A stretch of DNA of 57,116 bases from Rhizobiaceae bacterium (GTDB lineage: Bacteria > Pseudomonadota > Alphaproteobacteria > Rhizobiales > Rhizobiaceae): assembly GCA_023953905.1 (NCBI GenBank), contig JAMLJA010000025.1:1-57116 (forward strand), read 5' to 3'. This document shows, one piece after another, positions 24,594 through 34,587 of this stretch. The notes below the pieces were generated by a model. The model had not been told where the DNA came from and did no database searches. It saw only the letters and a program-made list of their open reading frames with translations. The translations under genes and the position numbers were made by a program. Numbering within the stretch: position 1 is the stretch's first letter; each line of letters starts with the position of its first letter.

Positions 24594-26990
24594 TTACCGA
24601 AGATACGTATCCGTCAGAACGTCGGAGATTCGCATCAATTTTTCGCCGTACTCCGCCAGTTCGGCGCTCTCCACTTCTTCCGGGCGGCGCACGGCGATGT
24701 CGGTATGCAACTGAAGGACGGCGCGAGAAAGCGCCGTCATATGAGTTCCGTGTTCAAGACGCGGCAGCCTGGCGATCTGCTCGCGAACCTCGCTCAAATG
24801 ATAGAGGATCGACCGAGGATTCATCGTATCGAGGCCAAGCAGATCGATGACCGTCGCGCGCGTTGTGTTGACGGCATATCGCCGCCGATGCGACATCGTG
24901 CTGTCGCCGACTTCGATGGCCAGATCGAGCGATCCGGGGGCAGCATCCTGATCGGCGAAGGTCGCCAGAAGCGAGCACATATTGACTGCCCGCTCAAGCG
25001 ATCGGCCGATGCTCAGGAAGCGCCAGCCTGTAAAGCGATACATGTTCTCATGTACCAGGCCGGAAAACCCGGTGATCTTGCGCAGCAGCACGCCCATTGC
25101 GCGCGCAGTGTCGTAGCCCGGCGTGACTGTTCGAGCCAGTTTTGTCGCGGTCTCTGCCAGATCGTTGAGGGCCATCCATCCGTCAATGGAAAACCGGTCG
25201 CGAACCTTACCGGCACTTCCGATCGCAAAGGCCAGATCGTCACGCAAAGCGCCCGGCACACATTGCTCTGGATCGATACCGTTCTCCTCGATGAACTCAG
25301 TGAGTTGGACGAGCAGGGGTGTCTCGGCAAAGCCGGCTTCTGCGAGCCGCGTGTGATAGGCTCGCAAGAGCCTGAGGGTCGCTTCGGCGCGCTCCACATA
25401 CCTTCCAAGCCAGAAGAGATTGTCTGCTGCCCGGCTTGGCAGGCTTCCCAGTTGGGGACGGACATAGGGTGCCGTCTCCGCCGGCAGCATCGTGTCAGGC
25501 TTGACCGGCTGATCGCTGACCACCCAAACATCCGCTACCGAACCACCATGCTGCATGGCCATCGCGCTCGGATCGCTGGTTTTGCCGATGCGGGCGAACC
25601 CGCCGGGCATGACCTGCCATCCACCGCTCGTGCGTGCGAGAAAAATGCGCAAGCTTGCGGGGCGAGGACGCAGCTTGCCGTCGAGCATCACCGGGGTCGT
25701 GGAAAGCGTTACCGCCTCTTGCGCCACCAGAAGCGATCCCGATCGATCGCTCATTGTCTGGAGCGCTACAGCGGCCTCGTTGACGTCGACTGTTCCGAAC
25801 TCGCGAGCCGCGCTCGATGGCAGGGGCTGGTTGGGGAAAGCCGAGCGCATGACAACACGCTCCAGATTGGCCGCCACCTCGCGCCGAGCCGCAGCATCGC
25901 CGCACCACCATGTCGCGACATTGGGCATTGCGAGAGGGGCGCCAAGAAGATGCTGCGCTATCCTGGGCAGGAATGCGAACAGGCCGGGACATTCCAGAAC
26001 ACCGCTACCCAACGCGTTGACCAAGGTGACACTGCCCCGGCGGCACGCGGCGACAAGGCCCGGCACGCCAAGCTTGGATGCTCCGTTGAGTTCGAGCGGG
26101 TCGGCATAGGAGGCGTCGAGGCGTCGCCACAGCACGCTGATCGGATGGTTGCCGGATACGGTGCGCACCATGACCTTGCCATCGGCGACAACGAGATCCT
26201 CACCTTCCAGGAGCATCAGGCCGAGATAGCGGGCGATATAGGCGTGTTCGTAATAGGTATCGTTGTGCTGACCCGGCGTCAGGATACCGACGCGACTGGT
26301 GTCATCGGTCCGCATCGCATAGAGCGCGTCGCGAAATGCGCGGAAAAAGCCTGCCAGGCGGTGGATGTTCGCGTCCGCGTAGAATTCGCTGAAGACGCGC
26401 GACGTTGCCACGCGGTTCTCCAGTGCAAACCCAGCGCCCGATGGAGCCTGGGTGCGATCCTGCAGCACCCACCATCGGCCGTCCGGCCCGCGACCGATGT
26501 CGACGGCGGCGAAGTTCAGATAATGCCGGCCCTGCGGCAACATGTTGATTGCGGGGCGGAGCCATTCCGGATTTGTGGCGATGAGTGAGGGTGGAAGATA
26601 GCCGTCGCGAACCAGCGTGTTCGGTCCGTACATATCCGCTGCGATGGCTTCCAGAAGATCGGCGCGCTGGATAAGCCCCGCCGAAATCTGTTCCCATTCA
26701 CTTTCTTGGATGAGAACCGGAATGTGGCTGAGCGGCCAAGCCCGTTCGACGGAGTCCTTTTGTCCATACTGGCGAAAGAAAACGCCGGCATCGCGCAGAT
26801 ATTCGTCGCCGCGCGCCAGCCGAAGAGCCACTTCTTCTTCGCGCAAACTGGAAAGGTGGTCGATGAAGGACTGCCAGACAGGCCGAATTTGCCCGTCGGC
26901 GGTCATCAGCTCGTCGATTGCACCCTCGATCGGACTGTATTCGATCAGCGGATTGTTGCGACTGGCCCGGGTTGCGCCTCGACGCGACAT
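24594..26990 (-). CDS. Circularly permuted ATP-grasp / alpha-E fusion protein
   Basis: 798 residues. The first ~480 residues are the circularly permuted ATP-grasp domain (DUF404/DUF407; ADMYGPNTLVRDGYLP, WWVLQDRTQAPSGAGFALENR, ILTPGQHNDTYYEHAYIAR, LGSGVLECPG). Residues ~490-798 are the alpha-helical alpha-E domain (DUF403; SRAADNLFWLGRYVERAEATLRLLR). In other bacteria these are often two adjacent genes; here they are fused. An ATP-dependent carboxylate-amine ligase activity is predicted from the fold, not shown. The start is one base after the stop of the upstream gene. Confidence 0.93.
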   Translation of the reverse strand: MSRRGATRASRNNPLIEYSPIEGAIDELMTADGQIRPVWQSFIDHLSSLREEEVALRLARGDEYLRDAGVFFRQYGQKDSVERAWPLSHIPVLIQESEWEQISAGLIQRADLLEAIAADMYGPNTLVRDGYLPPSLIATNPEWLRPAINMLPQGRHYLNFAAVDIGRGPDGRWWVLQDRTQAPSGAGFALENRVATSRVFSEFYADANIHRLAGFFRAFRDALYAMRTDDTSRVGILTPGQHNDTYYEHAYIARYLGLMLLEGEDLVVADGKVMVRTVSGNHPISVLWRRLDASYADPLELNGASKLGVPGLVAACRRGSVTLVNALGSGVLECPGLFAFLPRIAQHLLGAPLAMPNVATWWCGDAAARREVAANLERVVMRSAFPNQPLPSSAAREFGTVDVNEAAVALQTMSDRSGSLLVAQEAVTLSTTPVMLDGKLRPRPASLRIFLARTSGGWQVMPGGFARIGKTSDPSAMAMQHGGSVADVWVVSDQPVKPDTMLPAETAPYVRPQLGSLPSRAADNLFWLGRYVERAEATLRLLRAYHTRLAEAGFAETPLLVQLTEFIEENGIDPEQCVPGALRDDLAFAIGSAGKVRDRFSIDGWMALNDLAETATKLARTVTPGYDTARAMGVLLRKITGFSGLVHENMYRFTGWRFLSIGRSLERAVNMCSLLATFADQDAAPGSLDLAIEVGDSTMSHRRRYAVNTTRATVIDLLGLDTMNPRSILYHLSEVREQIARLPRLEHGTHMTALSRAVLQLHTDIAVRRPEEVESAELAEYGEKLMRISDVLTDTYLR

Positions 26991-26991
26991 C

Positions 26992-29900
26992 TCACACTCC
27001 GACAGGACGTCTGAGATCGAGTGTCATCGGAAATTCGCGACCTTGCGCTTCCGGCATCGGCTCGTAGGGCGTTGGCGTGTTCCCGGAATGCTGGAAACGT
27101 GCCAGTCGGCGCGCCTCGGCCTCGTTCTGGTTGACCGGAAACGTCTCGTAATTGCGTCCCCCGGGATGGGCCACATGATAGATGCAGCCACCCACGGCCC
27201 GACCACTCCATGTGTCGAATATGTCAAAGGTGAGCGGCGCATCGACCGGCAGCACCGGATGCAGCGCCATAGCCGGCTGCCACGCCTTGAAGCGAACCCC
27301 GGCCACGGCGACACCATTCTCGCCTGTTGCCTGCATCGGCAAGCGACGCGTGTTGCAAGCGACGATGTAGCGATCCGGCGTTGTCGCCGACAGCTTTACC
27401 TGAAGCCGCTCGACCGAACTGTCGGTATAGCGGACGGTGCCACCGATGGCTCCGGTTTCGCCCAGAACGTGCCACGGTTCCAGCGCTTGACGCAGTTCCA
27501 GATGCACATCGTCGTAAGTGACTTCTCCGCAGAAGGGAAACCGGAACTCCGCCTGCGCCTCAAACCACTCCGAGCGCAGATCGAACCCGTGCTGCCTGAG
27601 ATCGGCAAGTACATCGAGGAAGTCCTGCCACAGAAAATGAGGCAGCATGAAACGGTCATGGAGCGTTGTTCCCCAACGCACGAGATTGCCTGTGATGGGC
27701 GCTTTCCACATGCGTGCGATCAATGCGCGAATGAGCAATTGCTGTGCGAGGCTCATACGGGGATCAGGCGGCATCTCGAAACCACGAAACTCGACCAGTC
27801 CCAGTCGACCCGTGGGGCCATCCGGCGAGAACAGCTTGTCGATACAGATCTCTGCGCGATGGGTGTTTCCGGTGACGTCAGTCAACATGTTTCGCAACAG
27901 CCGGTCGACCAACCACGGCAAAGGAGCTGCGCCCATGCCGGGAGGCGGGATCTGAGACAGTGCCGTTTCCAGCTCGTAGAGAGCGTCGTGGCGTGCTTCG
28001 TCGATACGCGGTGCCTGACTGGTCGGACCGATGAAAAGGCCGGAGAACAGATAAGAGAGGCTCGGATGACGCTGCCAGTGAAGGATAAGACTGCGCAGTA
28101 GGTCAGGGCGCCGAAGGAAAGGGCTGTCATTGGTCGTTTGCCCGCCGACAACCACGTGATTTCCACCGCCGGTGCCGGTATGGCGGCCGTCGATCATGAA
28201 TTTCTCTGCGCCCAATCGTGTCTGGCGCGCTTCCTCATAGATCGCCTCTGTCGTGGCAACGCACTCGTCCCAACTGGATGCGGGATGGATGTTGACCTCG
28301 ATTACGCCCGGATCGGGTGCGACACGAATGACATTGAGACGCGGATCGTTCGGCGGCGTGTAGCCTTCGATATGAACCGGAATCCCTAGTGAGGCGGCTG
28401 CCGCTTCTGCCGCAGCCACCAGCTCGAGATAGTCCTCGATCCGCTCGACTGGGGGCATGAACACACACAGACGTCCGTCGCGCGGCTCCACCGCCAACGC
28501 CGTTCTGACCGCATCGCCTTCTTCGGTGATGATCTGCTCGATCTGCGCTTCACCCGCTTCTGTCGCCGCGAATGAGGCGGTCGGCTGAGGCCGGTGTTCC
28601 GGATCGGGCAGGGGCCCTCGGTCTTCGGTCGGGTCCTGAGGATGGATGTAGGGGTATTGTGAGGCTGGCACGTAGGGCAGCGCGCCAAGCGGCAGCCTGA
28701 AGCCCACCGGACTGTCGCCCGGCGCAAGGAAGAGCCGACCGCGGCGCAGTTTCCAGGCCTCCGAATGCCATGCTTTTCCGGTGGCTCGCGCCTGCCAGCG
28801 CTGAATCGGAAGCACGTAGCCGGAAGGCTTGTCCAGCCCACGTTCGAAAACGCGGGCGAACCGGTTGCGTTCTTCCGGATCCTTGAGCTTCGAGTCTTCC
28901 GGCGTCACATTGGCGGGCAGCTTGCCTTCCCGCAGCATCCACTCGGCAGGGTCTTCATAGGCCGGAACAACGAAGCTTCCGTCGACGTCGAGCTCCTTCG
29001 CCATCGCCTGCAACAGGTCCTTTGCCTGTTCAGGCTCGGGTTTGGAATTGCTGCCTTCTTCAGCCACAAGATCGGGGTTGTTCCAGATTGGCTTACCGTC
29101 ACGACGCCAGTAGAGCGAAAAGGTCCAGCGCGGGAGCGTCTCGCCCGGGTACCATTTCCCCTGGCCGTAATGCAGGAAGCCACCCGGTGCGAATTTTTCG
29201 CGCAGGCGGCGTATCAGCTTGTCGGCAAGTGAGCGCTTGGTCGGGCCGACTGCATCGGTGTTCCACTCGGCGGCCTCGAAATCGTCAATGGATACGAAGG
29301 TCGGCTCACCACCCATCGTCAGGCGTACGTCCTGCGCCTTGAGTGCCGCATCGACCTCATGGCCGAGCAAATCGAGTGCCGCCCAGGATTCGTCCGAAAA
29401 AGGCTTGGTGATGCGCGGATGCTCTGCGACGCGCTCGACCTTCATGTCGAAGTTGAAATCGACATTGGCGAAACTCGCCAGTCCCGAAATCGGGGCCGCA
29501 TTGCGATAATGCGGAGTCGCGGCCAGCGGGATGTGACTTTCGCCTGTCAGCAACCCCGATGTCGGGTCAAGTCCGATCCAGCCCGCACCAGGGATGTAAA
29601 CTTCCACCCAGGCGTGGAGATCGGTGAAGTCATGGTCCGTGCCCTTGGGGCCATCAAGCGCGACGAGATCAGGCTTGAGCTGGATCAAGTATCCGGAGAC
29701 AAAACGTGCGGCAAACCCGAAATGCCTCAGCGCCTGTACGAGAAGCCAGCTTGAATCTCGGCACGAGCCGGAAACGCGCTCCAGGGTCTCTTCGGGAGTC
29801 TGGACGCCGGGCTCCATGCGAATGACGTAATTGACGTCGTTGGCAACGCGGGCGTTGAGGTTCACCACGAAATCGACGGTCCTGACGCGGTCGCGTGGCA

Positions 29901-30300
29901 CCGTTTCCAGAAAGCCGTGCAGCAGAGGGCCGACAGGTTCTGACTGGCGGTAGATCGCGAGATCCGGGGCAATATCCTCCGGATATTCGAACGGCCAGTG
30001 CTCGGCTGAATCCTCCACGAAAAAGTCAAAGGGATTGTAGACCGTCATGTCGGCCACAAGACCGACTTCGATCTTCAATTCATCCACAGGGTCCGGGAAA
30101 ACGAACCGCGCCAGCCAGTTGCCATATGGATCTTGCTGGTAGTTGACGAAATGGTTTGTCGGGGTGACCTTCAGCGAATGCGATAGAACTTGCGTCCGGC
30201 TGTGAGGCGCAGGTCTGAGGCGGATCGTCTGTGGACCCAGCACGACAGGCCGGTCATAACGGTAGTGGGTCAGGTGGCTGATCGCTGCTTTGATCGACAT
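26992..30300 (-). CDS. Transglutaminase + DUF2126 large protein
   Basis: 1102 residues, first gene of the operon. Residues 1-~290 form a transglutaminase-like module: N-terminal beta domain (AISHLTHYRYDRPVVLGPQTIRLRP) and core with SGSCRDSSW (Cys near 180), DLHAWVEVY and WIGLDPTSG. The remainder is DUF2126, with conserved segments such as LTMGGEPTFVSID, PRWTFSLYWRRDG, GVIEVNIHPASSW, and DGRHTGTGGGNHVVVGG. The G-x-G-x-N/H segment recalls glutamine-synthetase-like amidoligases, an inference. No signal peptide. Divergent from mtnK; promoter expected at 30301-30488. Confidence 0.92.
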   Translation of the reverse strand: MSIKAAISHLTHYRYDRPVVLGPQTIRLRPAPHSRTQVLSHSLKVTPTNHFVNYQQDPYGNWLARFVFPDPVDELKIEVGLVADMTVYNPFDFFVEDSAEHWPFEYPEDIAPDLAIYRQSEPVGPLLHGFLETVPRDRVRTVDFVVNLNARVANDVNYVIRMEPGVQTPEETLERVSGSCRDSSWLLVQALRHFGFAARFVSGYLIQLKPDLVALDGPKGTDHDFTDLHAWVEVYIPGAGWIGLDPTSGLLTGESHIPLAATPHYRNAAPISGLASFANVDFNFDMKVERVAEHPRITKPFSDESWAALDLLGHEVDAALKAQDVRLTMGGEPTFVSIDDFEAAEWNTDAVGPTKRSLADKLIRRLREKFAPGGFLHYGQGKWYPGETLPRWTFSLYWRRDGKPIWNNPDLVAEEGSNSKPEPEQAKDLLQAMAKELDVDGSFVVPAYEDPAEWMLREGKLPANVTPEDSKLKDPEERNRFARVFERGLDKPSGYVLPIQRWQARATGKAWHSEAWKLRRGRLFLAPGDSPVGFRLPLGALPYVPASQYPYIHPQDPTEDRGPLPDPEHRPQPTASFAATEAGEAQIEQIITEEGDAVRTALAVEPRDGRLCVFMPPVERIEDYLELVAAAEAAAASLGIPVHIEGYTPPNDPRLNVIRVAPDPGVIEVNIHPASSWDECVATTEAIYEEARQTRLGAEKFMIDGRHTGTGGGNHVVVGGQTTNDSPFLRRPDLLRSLILHWQRHPSLSYLFSGLFIGPTSQAPRIDEARHDALYELETALSQIPPPGMGAAPLPWLVDRLLRNMLTDVTGNTHRAEICIDKLFSPDGPTGRLGLVEFRGFEMPPDPRMSLAQQLLIRALIARMWKAPITGNLVRWGTTLHDRFMLPHFLWQDFLDVLADLRQHGFDLRSEWFEAQAEFRFPFCGEVTYDDVHLELRQALEPWHVLGETGAIGGTVRYTDSSVERLQVKLSATTPDRYIVACNTRRLPMQATGENGVAVAGVRFKAWQPAMALHPVLPVDAPLTFDIFDTWSGRAVGGCIYHVAHPGGRNYETFPVNQNEAEARRLARFQHSGNTPTPYEPMPEAQGREFPMTLDLRRPVGV

Positions 30301-30488
30301 GCTGTGTCGGATAACTCCAGACGTTCAGGCGCTAGACAATTCAATCGCCTCATTGCACTGCATCATAGAACGCTGCCGACCGCCAGCTATTTCCTCGGAA
30401 ACGCACATTGCGCGCTCAGGGCAAGCGCCAGCTTTTGCATGGAACTTGCGAGGAGAATGTCCTAACACTCCTGCCCGTGTAAGCAGAT

Positions 30489-31796
30489 ATGATCGCAGGG
30501 AGGGCGGTTGGCGTGAACAGTAGATCGCAGGATAGTGCCGGATTCGCAGCGTTGGACATGTCCACGCTTGGGGAGAGGCTGGGAAACGTTCCCGCAATTG
30601 CCGACAAAGTCGGGCGCGACATCAGCCAATGGAAAGTTCGTGAAGTCGGCGACGGAAACCTGAACCTCGTCTTTATCGTCGAGGGCGACAAGGGCGGCGT
30701 CGTGGTCAAGCAGGCGCTGCCCTATGTGCGGCTCGTCGGCGAGAGCTGGCCCTTGCCACTCAAGCGGTCGTTTTTCGAGTATCACGCGCTTCGCCGTCAG
30801 GAAAAGCGCGCAGGCGTCGGTTCCGTGCCCGCGATCTATCATTTCGATGAGGGGCAGGCGCTGCTCGCCATGGAGTATCTGTCGCCCCATGTCATTCTCC
30901 GCCGCCGCCTGATCGAAGGCGCCATCCTGCCGAAGATTGGACGCGATCTCGGCCTTTTCTGCGCGCGGACGCTGTTTCGCGGTTCCGATCTCGCGATGCC
31001 GACCCGCGAGCGAAAGCAGGATGTGGCCTTGTTCTGCGACAATGTCGAGCTTTGCGATATAACGGAGAATCTGGTTTTCACCGATCCCTATTTCGAGGCC
31101 GAGCTCAATCAGCACACAAGCCCGCAACTTGACGGGATCGTCGCCGAGTTGCGCGCCGATCGCGACCTCAAGGTCGAGGCCCAGCGGTTGAAGCATCTGT
31201 TCGCCGCGAAGGCCGAGACGTTGCTGCATGGCGATCTGCACACCGGATCGGTCATGGTGACGGAGACAGACACGCGAGTCATCGATCCGGAATTCGCCTT
31301 CTATGGCCCGATTGCGTTCGACGTGGGCATGATGCTCGCGAATTTCTGGATGAGCTATTTTTCGCAGGCTGGCCACGAGAACAATGGCGACCGCTCTGAG
31401 ATGCGAGAGTGGCTATTGAGCGTAACGGACGAGATTTGGTCTGTATTCCGGGCAGAGTTTTCTCATCTCTGGCGCACGGAACGCAACGGCATTCTCTATG
31501 CCAGCAGTATCTTTGAAGAGCGCGGCGACACGCTTGCCTCAGAACAGGCGCTCAACACGGTGCTCTCGGAAATCTGGACAGACCTGCTCGGATTTGCCGG
31601 TATCGAGTGTCACAGACGCATCCTCGGTCTGGCACACAACGCTGATTTTGAAACGATCGAGGACCCCGACCTTCGCGCGCGCTGCGAACGTCCCGCCTTG
31701 CTCTTCGGTCGCCAACTGGCGGTCAACCGGTCACGCATTCATTCCATGGATGAGGTGAACGAGATGGCCCGGATCATCGCATCCGAAGACGCCTAG
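30489..31796 (+). CDS. mtnK: S-methyl-5-thioribose kinase
   Basis: 435 residues, choline-kinase-like fold. It phosphorylates 5-methylthioribose at C1 in methionine salvage. VGDGNLNLVFIVEG is the ATP-binding loop of MtnK, LLHGDLHTGSVMV contains the catalytic Asp, and DPEFAFYGPIAFDVG is the metal site. The ATG at 30489 gives the longest protein; an ATG at 30558 (STLGERLGN) is an alternative. No mtnA or other salvage gene is next to it. It is convergent with the sugar ABC transporter, whose substrate may be related. Confidence 0.92.
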   Translation: MIAGRAVGVNSRSQDSAGFAALDMSTLGERLGNVPAIADKVGRDISQWKVREVGDGNLNLVFIVEGDKGGVVVKQALPYVRLVGESWPLPLKRSFFEYHALRRQEKRAGVGSVPAIYHFDEGQALLAMEYLSPHVILRRRLIEGAILPKIGRDLGLFCARTLFRGSDLAMPTRERKQDVALFCDNVELCDITENLVFTDPYFEAELNQHTSPQLDGIVAELRADRDLKVEAQRLKHLFAAKAETLLHGDLHTGSVMVTETDTRVIDPEFAFYGPIAFDVGMMLANFWMSYFSQAGHENNGDRSEMREWLLSVTDEIWSVFRAEFSHLWRTERNGILYASSIFEERGDTLASEQALNTVLSEIWTDLLGFAGIECHRRILGLAHNADFETIEDPDLRARCERPALLFGRQLAVNRSRIHSMDEVNEMARIIASEDA

Positions 31797-31810
31797 GGCT
31801 CTCCGGTCGT

Positions 31811-31839
31811 CCTCATCCGACATCCACGGTCGGATGAGG
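31811..31839. terminator. Hairpin between convergent mtnK and ABC permease
   Basis: Perfect 11-bp stem (CCTCATCCGAC / GTCGGATGAGG, 31811-31821 with 31829-31839) and 7-base loop, but no T-run on either side. Located between two convergent genes, it may be a termination or RNA-stabilising hairpin. Confidence 0.6.
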
Positions 31840-31855
31840 CGATGTCTGAAGATCC

Positions 31856-32872
31856 TCAGTCGCTCGCGCTTTCCTTGAGCTTCTGAGCGTAGACATTGAT
31901 GACCAGAGCGGCGAGAAGAATTATGCCGCGTATCAGGATCTTCAGGAAACTGTCGATCTGAATGTGATCCAGCCCGTTGTTCAGGACGCCAAGCACAAGC
32001 AGTCCAATGATGGTATTGCCGATGCCGCCACGTCCACCGAAGAGGCTGGTGCCGCCAACGACGACGGCCGCAATCGCATCAAGCAGATAAGTATCGAACT
32101 GGTTTTGCTGCGCCGACCCGAAATAGGCGACGCCCAGCATGCCAGCGATACCGGAGCACATGGCGCCGATGATCATCACCGACGCAATGATCAGCTTCAC
32201 GTTGACGCCGGAATATTCCGCCGCCTCGCGGTTGCCGCCGACCATGTAAACATAGCGGCCGAAGCGCGTGTAGGTCAGAACGAGATGCGCGACCAGCATG
32301 AACACGATGCAGATGATGATCGTCCATTTGATGCCGAAAATTGATCCCGAGCCCATCGCCGTGATGAGGTCGGGAAAATTGTAGGCGATCTGCCCGCGAA
32401 CCAGCATGGCCGATATGCCGTTGGCAATCTGCATCATGGCCAGTGTCATGATGAAGGACGGAATGCCTATTCCCACCACTCCAAAAGCGGTCACAAGTCC
32501 AATCGTAAAGCAGGCTACCAGGGTCAGGACGATCGCGATCAGTCCATTCACCGGAATATTGGCGATGTTCACGTATTCGGGTTGAATCGTGAAATAGGCG
32601 ACCAGAATGCCGATGGCATTGGCAACCGCCGCGACCGACAGATCGATCTCGGCTGTGAGAATGACGAAGGTCAGCCCGACCGCGATGATGCCGGTAATGG
32701 AGGCCTGGCTGAGAATGTTCATGAAGTTGTCAAAGGTGCGGAAACTCTCTGCCTGAGTCGCAAAGAAAATCACGAGAACGATCAACGTGAAGACGGGCGC
32801 GATATTGCGCATCTGCTCCGCCATGAAGCGACCGAATGAAAAGGGCCGGGCGGTTTCTGTAGTGACGCTCAT
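31856..32872 (-). CDS. Ribose-type sugar ABC transporter permease
   Basis: 338 residues with about 8-10 hydrophobic segments; member of the RbsC/AraH family (GIIAVGLTFVILTAEIDLSVAA, GREAAEYSGVNVKLI-like loop, GGTSLFGGRGGIGNTIIG near the C-terminus). It forms the inner-membrane channel with the ATPase at 33040-34587. G-rich sequence and an ATG at 32872. 167 bases separate it from the ATPase gene, with no gene seen in between. Confidence 0.95.
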   Translation of the reverse strand: MSVTTETARPFSFGRFMAEQMRNIAPVFTLIVLVIFFATQAESFRTFDNFMNILSQASITGIIAVGLTFVILTAEIDLSVAAVANAIGILVAYFTIQPEYVNIANIPVNGLIAIVLTLVACFTIGLVTAFGVVGIGIPSFIMTLAMMQIANGISAMLVRGQIAYNFPDLITAMGSGSIFGIKWTIIICIVFMLVAHLVLTYTRFGRYVYMVGGNREAAEYSGVNVKLIIASVMIIGAMCSGIAGMLGVAYFGSAQQNQFDTYLLDAIAAVVVGGTSLFGGRGGIGNTIIGLLVLGVLNNGLDHIQIDSFLKILIRGIILLAALVINVYAQKLKESASD

Positions 32873-33039
32873 GAGTTAGCCCCCCCGCTGAGCAGCTCGG
32901 TGATTGATATGCCGTTTGCCCCGGCAAGACCGCGCCTGTCGGGGAGAAATGATAGGCCGCACTTCGCGAATTCGCCGCAATGCGCCTGAGGTTTACTCAG
33001 CGATGAATGTGATGAATCGATGGGTGCGCGCGACATGCG

Positions 33040-34587
33040 TTATGCCGCCGCCAACAGATCGCCCTTGTCGACATGGCCCGAAGTGAATTCCCGCGCTACC
33101 GTTCCGCGCTTCAACACGGTAATCCGATCGGCAAGCGTGAGGATCGTTTCGGGTTCTGTCGACAATACAAGAATGGCAACGCCCTTGTCGCGCAGCGACT
33201 TGACGATGCGGATCACATCTTCCTTCGCTCCGACATCCATGCCGCGCGTCGGTTCGGAAAGGATCAGCACCTTCGGCATTTCCGTCAGCCACTTGGCGAG
33301 CGCGACCTTCTGCTGATTGCCTCCGGACAATCCTCCGAGAGCAACGTTGGGAAGTGGAGGCCGGATCTGAAGGTCTTCGATATGCCTTTGCGCAATCGCG
33401 CGCTCCCGCGCCGGCCTCAAAAGGATGCGGTCAATCTTGTCGAGAATGGCGATCGACACGTTCTTGTAGACCGGCTCGGTGCGGAACAGCATCATGCGAC
33501 GGTTCTCGGGCACGTAGGCAATGCCTGCCGCGCGTGCCGACGACGTAGACCGGAACGAGACAGTCTTGCCGTTCAGCTGGATTTCGCCGGCCGTCAGCTT
33601 GCCCTTTCCAAAAAGCGCGCGCGCCAATTCGATCTGACCGCAGCCCATGAACCCGTATACGCCTGTAATCTCGCCCTTGCGCAAGGTTATCGAGATGTCG
33701 CGTATCATTCCGCCGTCGCTGAGATTCTTTGCTGACAAGATGACGGGCAGATTGTTGTCCGTGCTCAGTTCCGCGCTTTCGCCCATGTGCATCTCGGCCG
33801 TACCGCGACCGATCATGTACGAAATGACGCTTTCCTTGGTCAGGTTCGATGTCTCCTCCGTGACCACCTTGCGGCCATTTCGGAAGACCGTCACGCGATC
33901 CGAAATCGCAAGCACGTCATCCAGGAAATGGGAGATGAATACAATGGTGCGGCCCTGTTCGCGCAACCTGCCGAGTGCCTCGAACAATCGGGCGACCTCC
34001 GGCGGCGAAAGTGCGGAGGTCGGTTCATCCAGGATAATGATCCGCGCCCCTGAAAACAGCACGCGCGAAAGCTCGATGAGCTGTTGTATTCCCACAGGCA
34101 GGCTGCCCATGCGTGTAGACGGATCGATGTCGAGACCAAGGCTGGCGAGCTGCTTGCGCGCCTCGCGTTTCATACGGCCCCAGTCCACCACTCCTCCGGC
34201 CATAAGCGGCTGCACGCCAAGGAACACATTCTCCGCGACGGTGAGATCAGGAACGATCGATAGTTCCTGATGCACCATGCCGATGCCGGCGGCGAGTGCT
34301 TCGCCGGGCGAGCCAAGCTTCACCTGCTTGCCGCCGACGCGCATTTCGCCTTCAAAACCATGATAAACGCCCGCGATGATCTTCATCATCGTGGATTTTC
34401 CGGCGCCATTTTCGCCGACGAGTCCATGGACTTCGCCTTCGCGCAGGTCGAAATCAACGTCCTGCAGTGCCTGAACGCCTCCAAACGACTTGGAGACCTT
34501 GATCATTTCAAGGATGAGTGCCGTGTCGGCACCCGGTTGTGCCGGGGGCTTCGTGCCCCCGGTCGCTAGATTGATTATGTCGGCCAA
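33040..34587 (-). CDS. Sugar ABC transporter ATP-binding protein (two ABC domains)
   Basis: 515 residues, RbsA/MglA type. First domain: Walker A GENGAGKST, signature LPVGIQQLIEL, Walker B RIIILDEPTSAL. The second domain has degenerate Walker A (GFMGCGQIEL), intact signature LSGGNQQKVALAKWL and Walker B VLILSEPTRGMD, as is usual in this family. Start uncertain: TTG at 34587 (used here) lies inside a hairpin; the ATG at 34506 would start at MIKVSKSFGG and cut the first strand. Tandem hairpins occupy the junction with the upstream binding-protein gene. Confidence 0.93.
   Translation of the reverse strand: MADIINLATGGTKPPAQPGADTALILEMIKVSKSFGGVQALQDVDFDLREGEVHGLVGENGAGKSTMMKIIAGVYHGFEGEMRVGGKQVKLGSPGEALAAGIGMVHQELSIVPDLTVAENVFLGVQPLMAGGVVDWGRMKREARKQLASLGLDIDPSTRMGSLPVGIQQLIELSRVLFSGARIIILDEPTSALSPPEVARLFEALGRLREQGRTIVFISHFLDDVLAISDRVTVFRNGRKVVTEETSNLTKESVISYMIGRGTAEMHMGESAELSTDNNLPVILSAKNLSDGGMIRDISITLRKGEITGVYGFMGCGQIELARALFGKGKLTAGEIQLNGKTVSFRSTSSARAAGIAYVPENRRMMLFRTEPVYKNVSIAILDKIDRILLRPARERAIAQRHIEDLQIRPPLPNVALGGLSGGNQQKVALAKWLTEMPKVLILSEPTRGMDVGAKEDVIRIVKSLRDKGVAILVLSTEPETILTLADRITVLKRGTVAREFTSGHVDKGDLLAAA

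Noticed and set aside
24588..26588. 666-codon plus-strand open frame
   Set aside because: It lies wholly antisense to the ATP-grasp/alpha-E gene, has no recognisable domain and arises from GC-rich third-position bias.
26617..28101. 494-codon plus-strand open frame
   Set aside because: Antisense to the DUF2126 and ATP-grasp genes, without domain or ribosome binding site.
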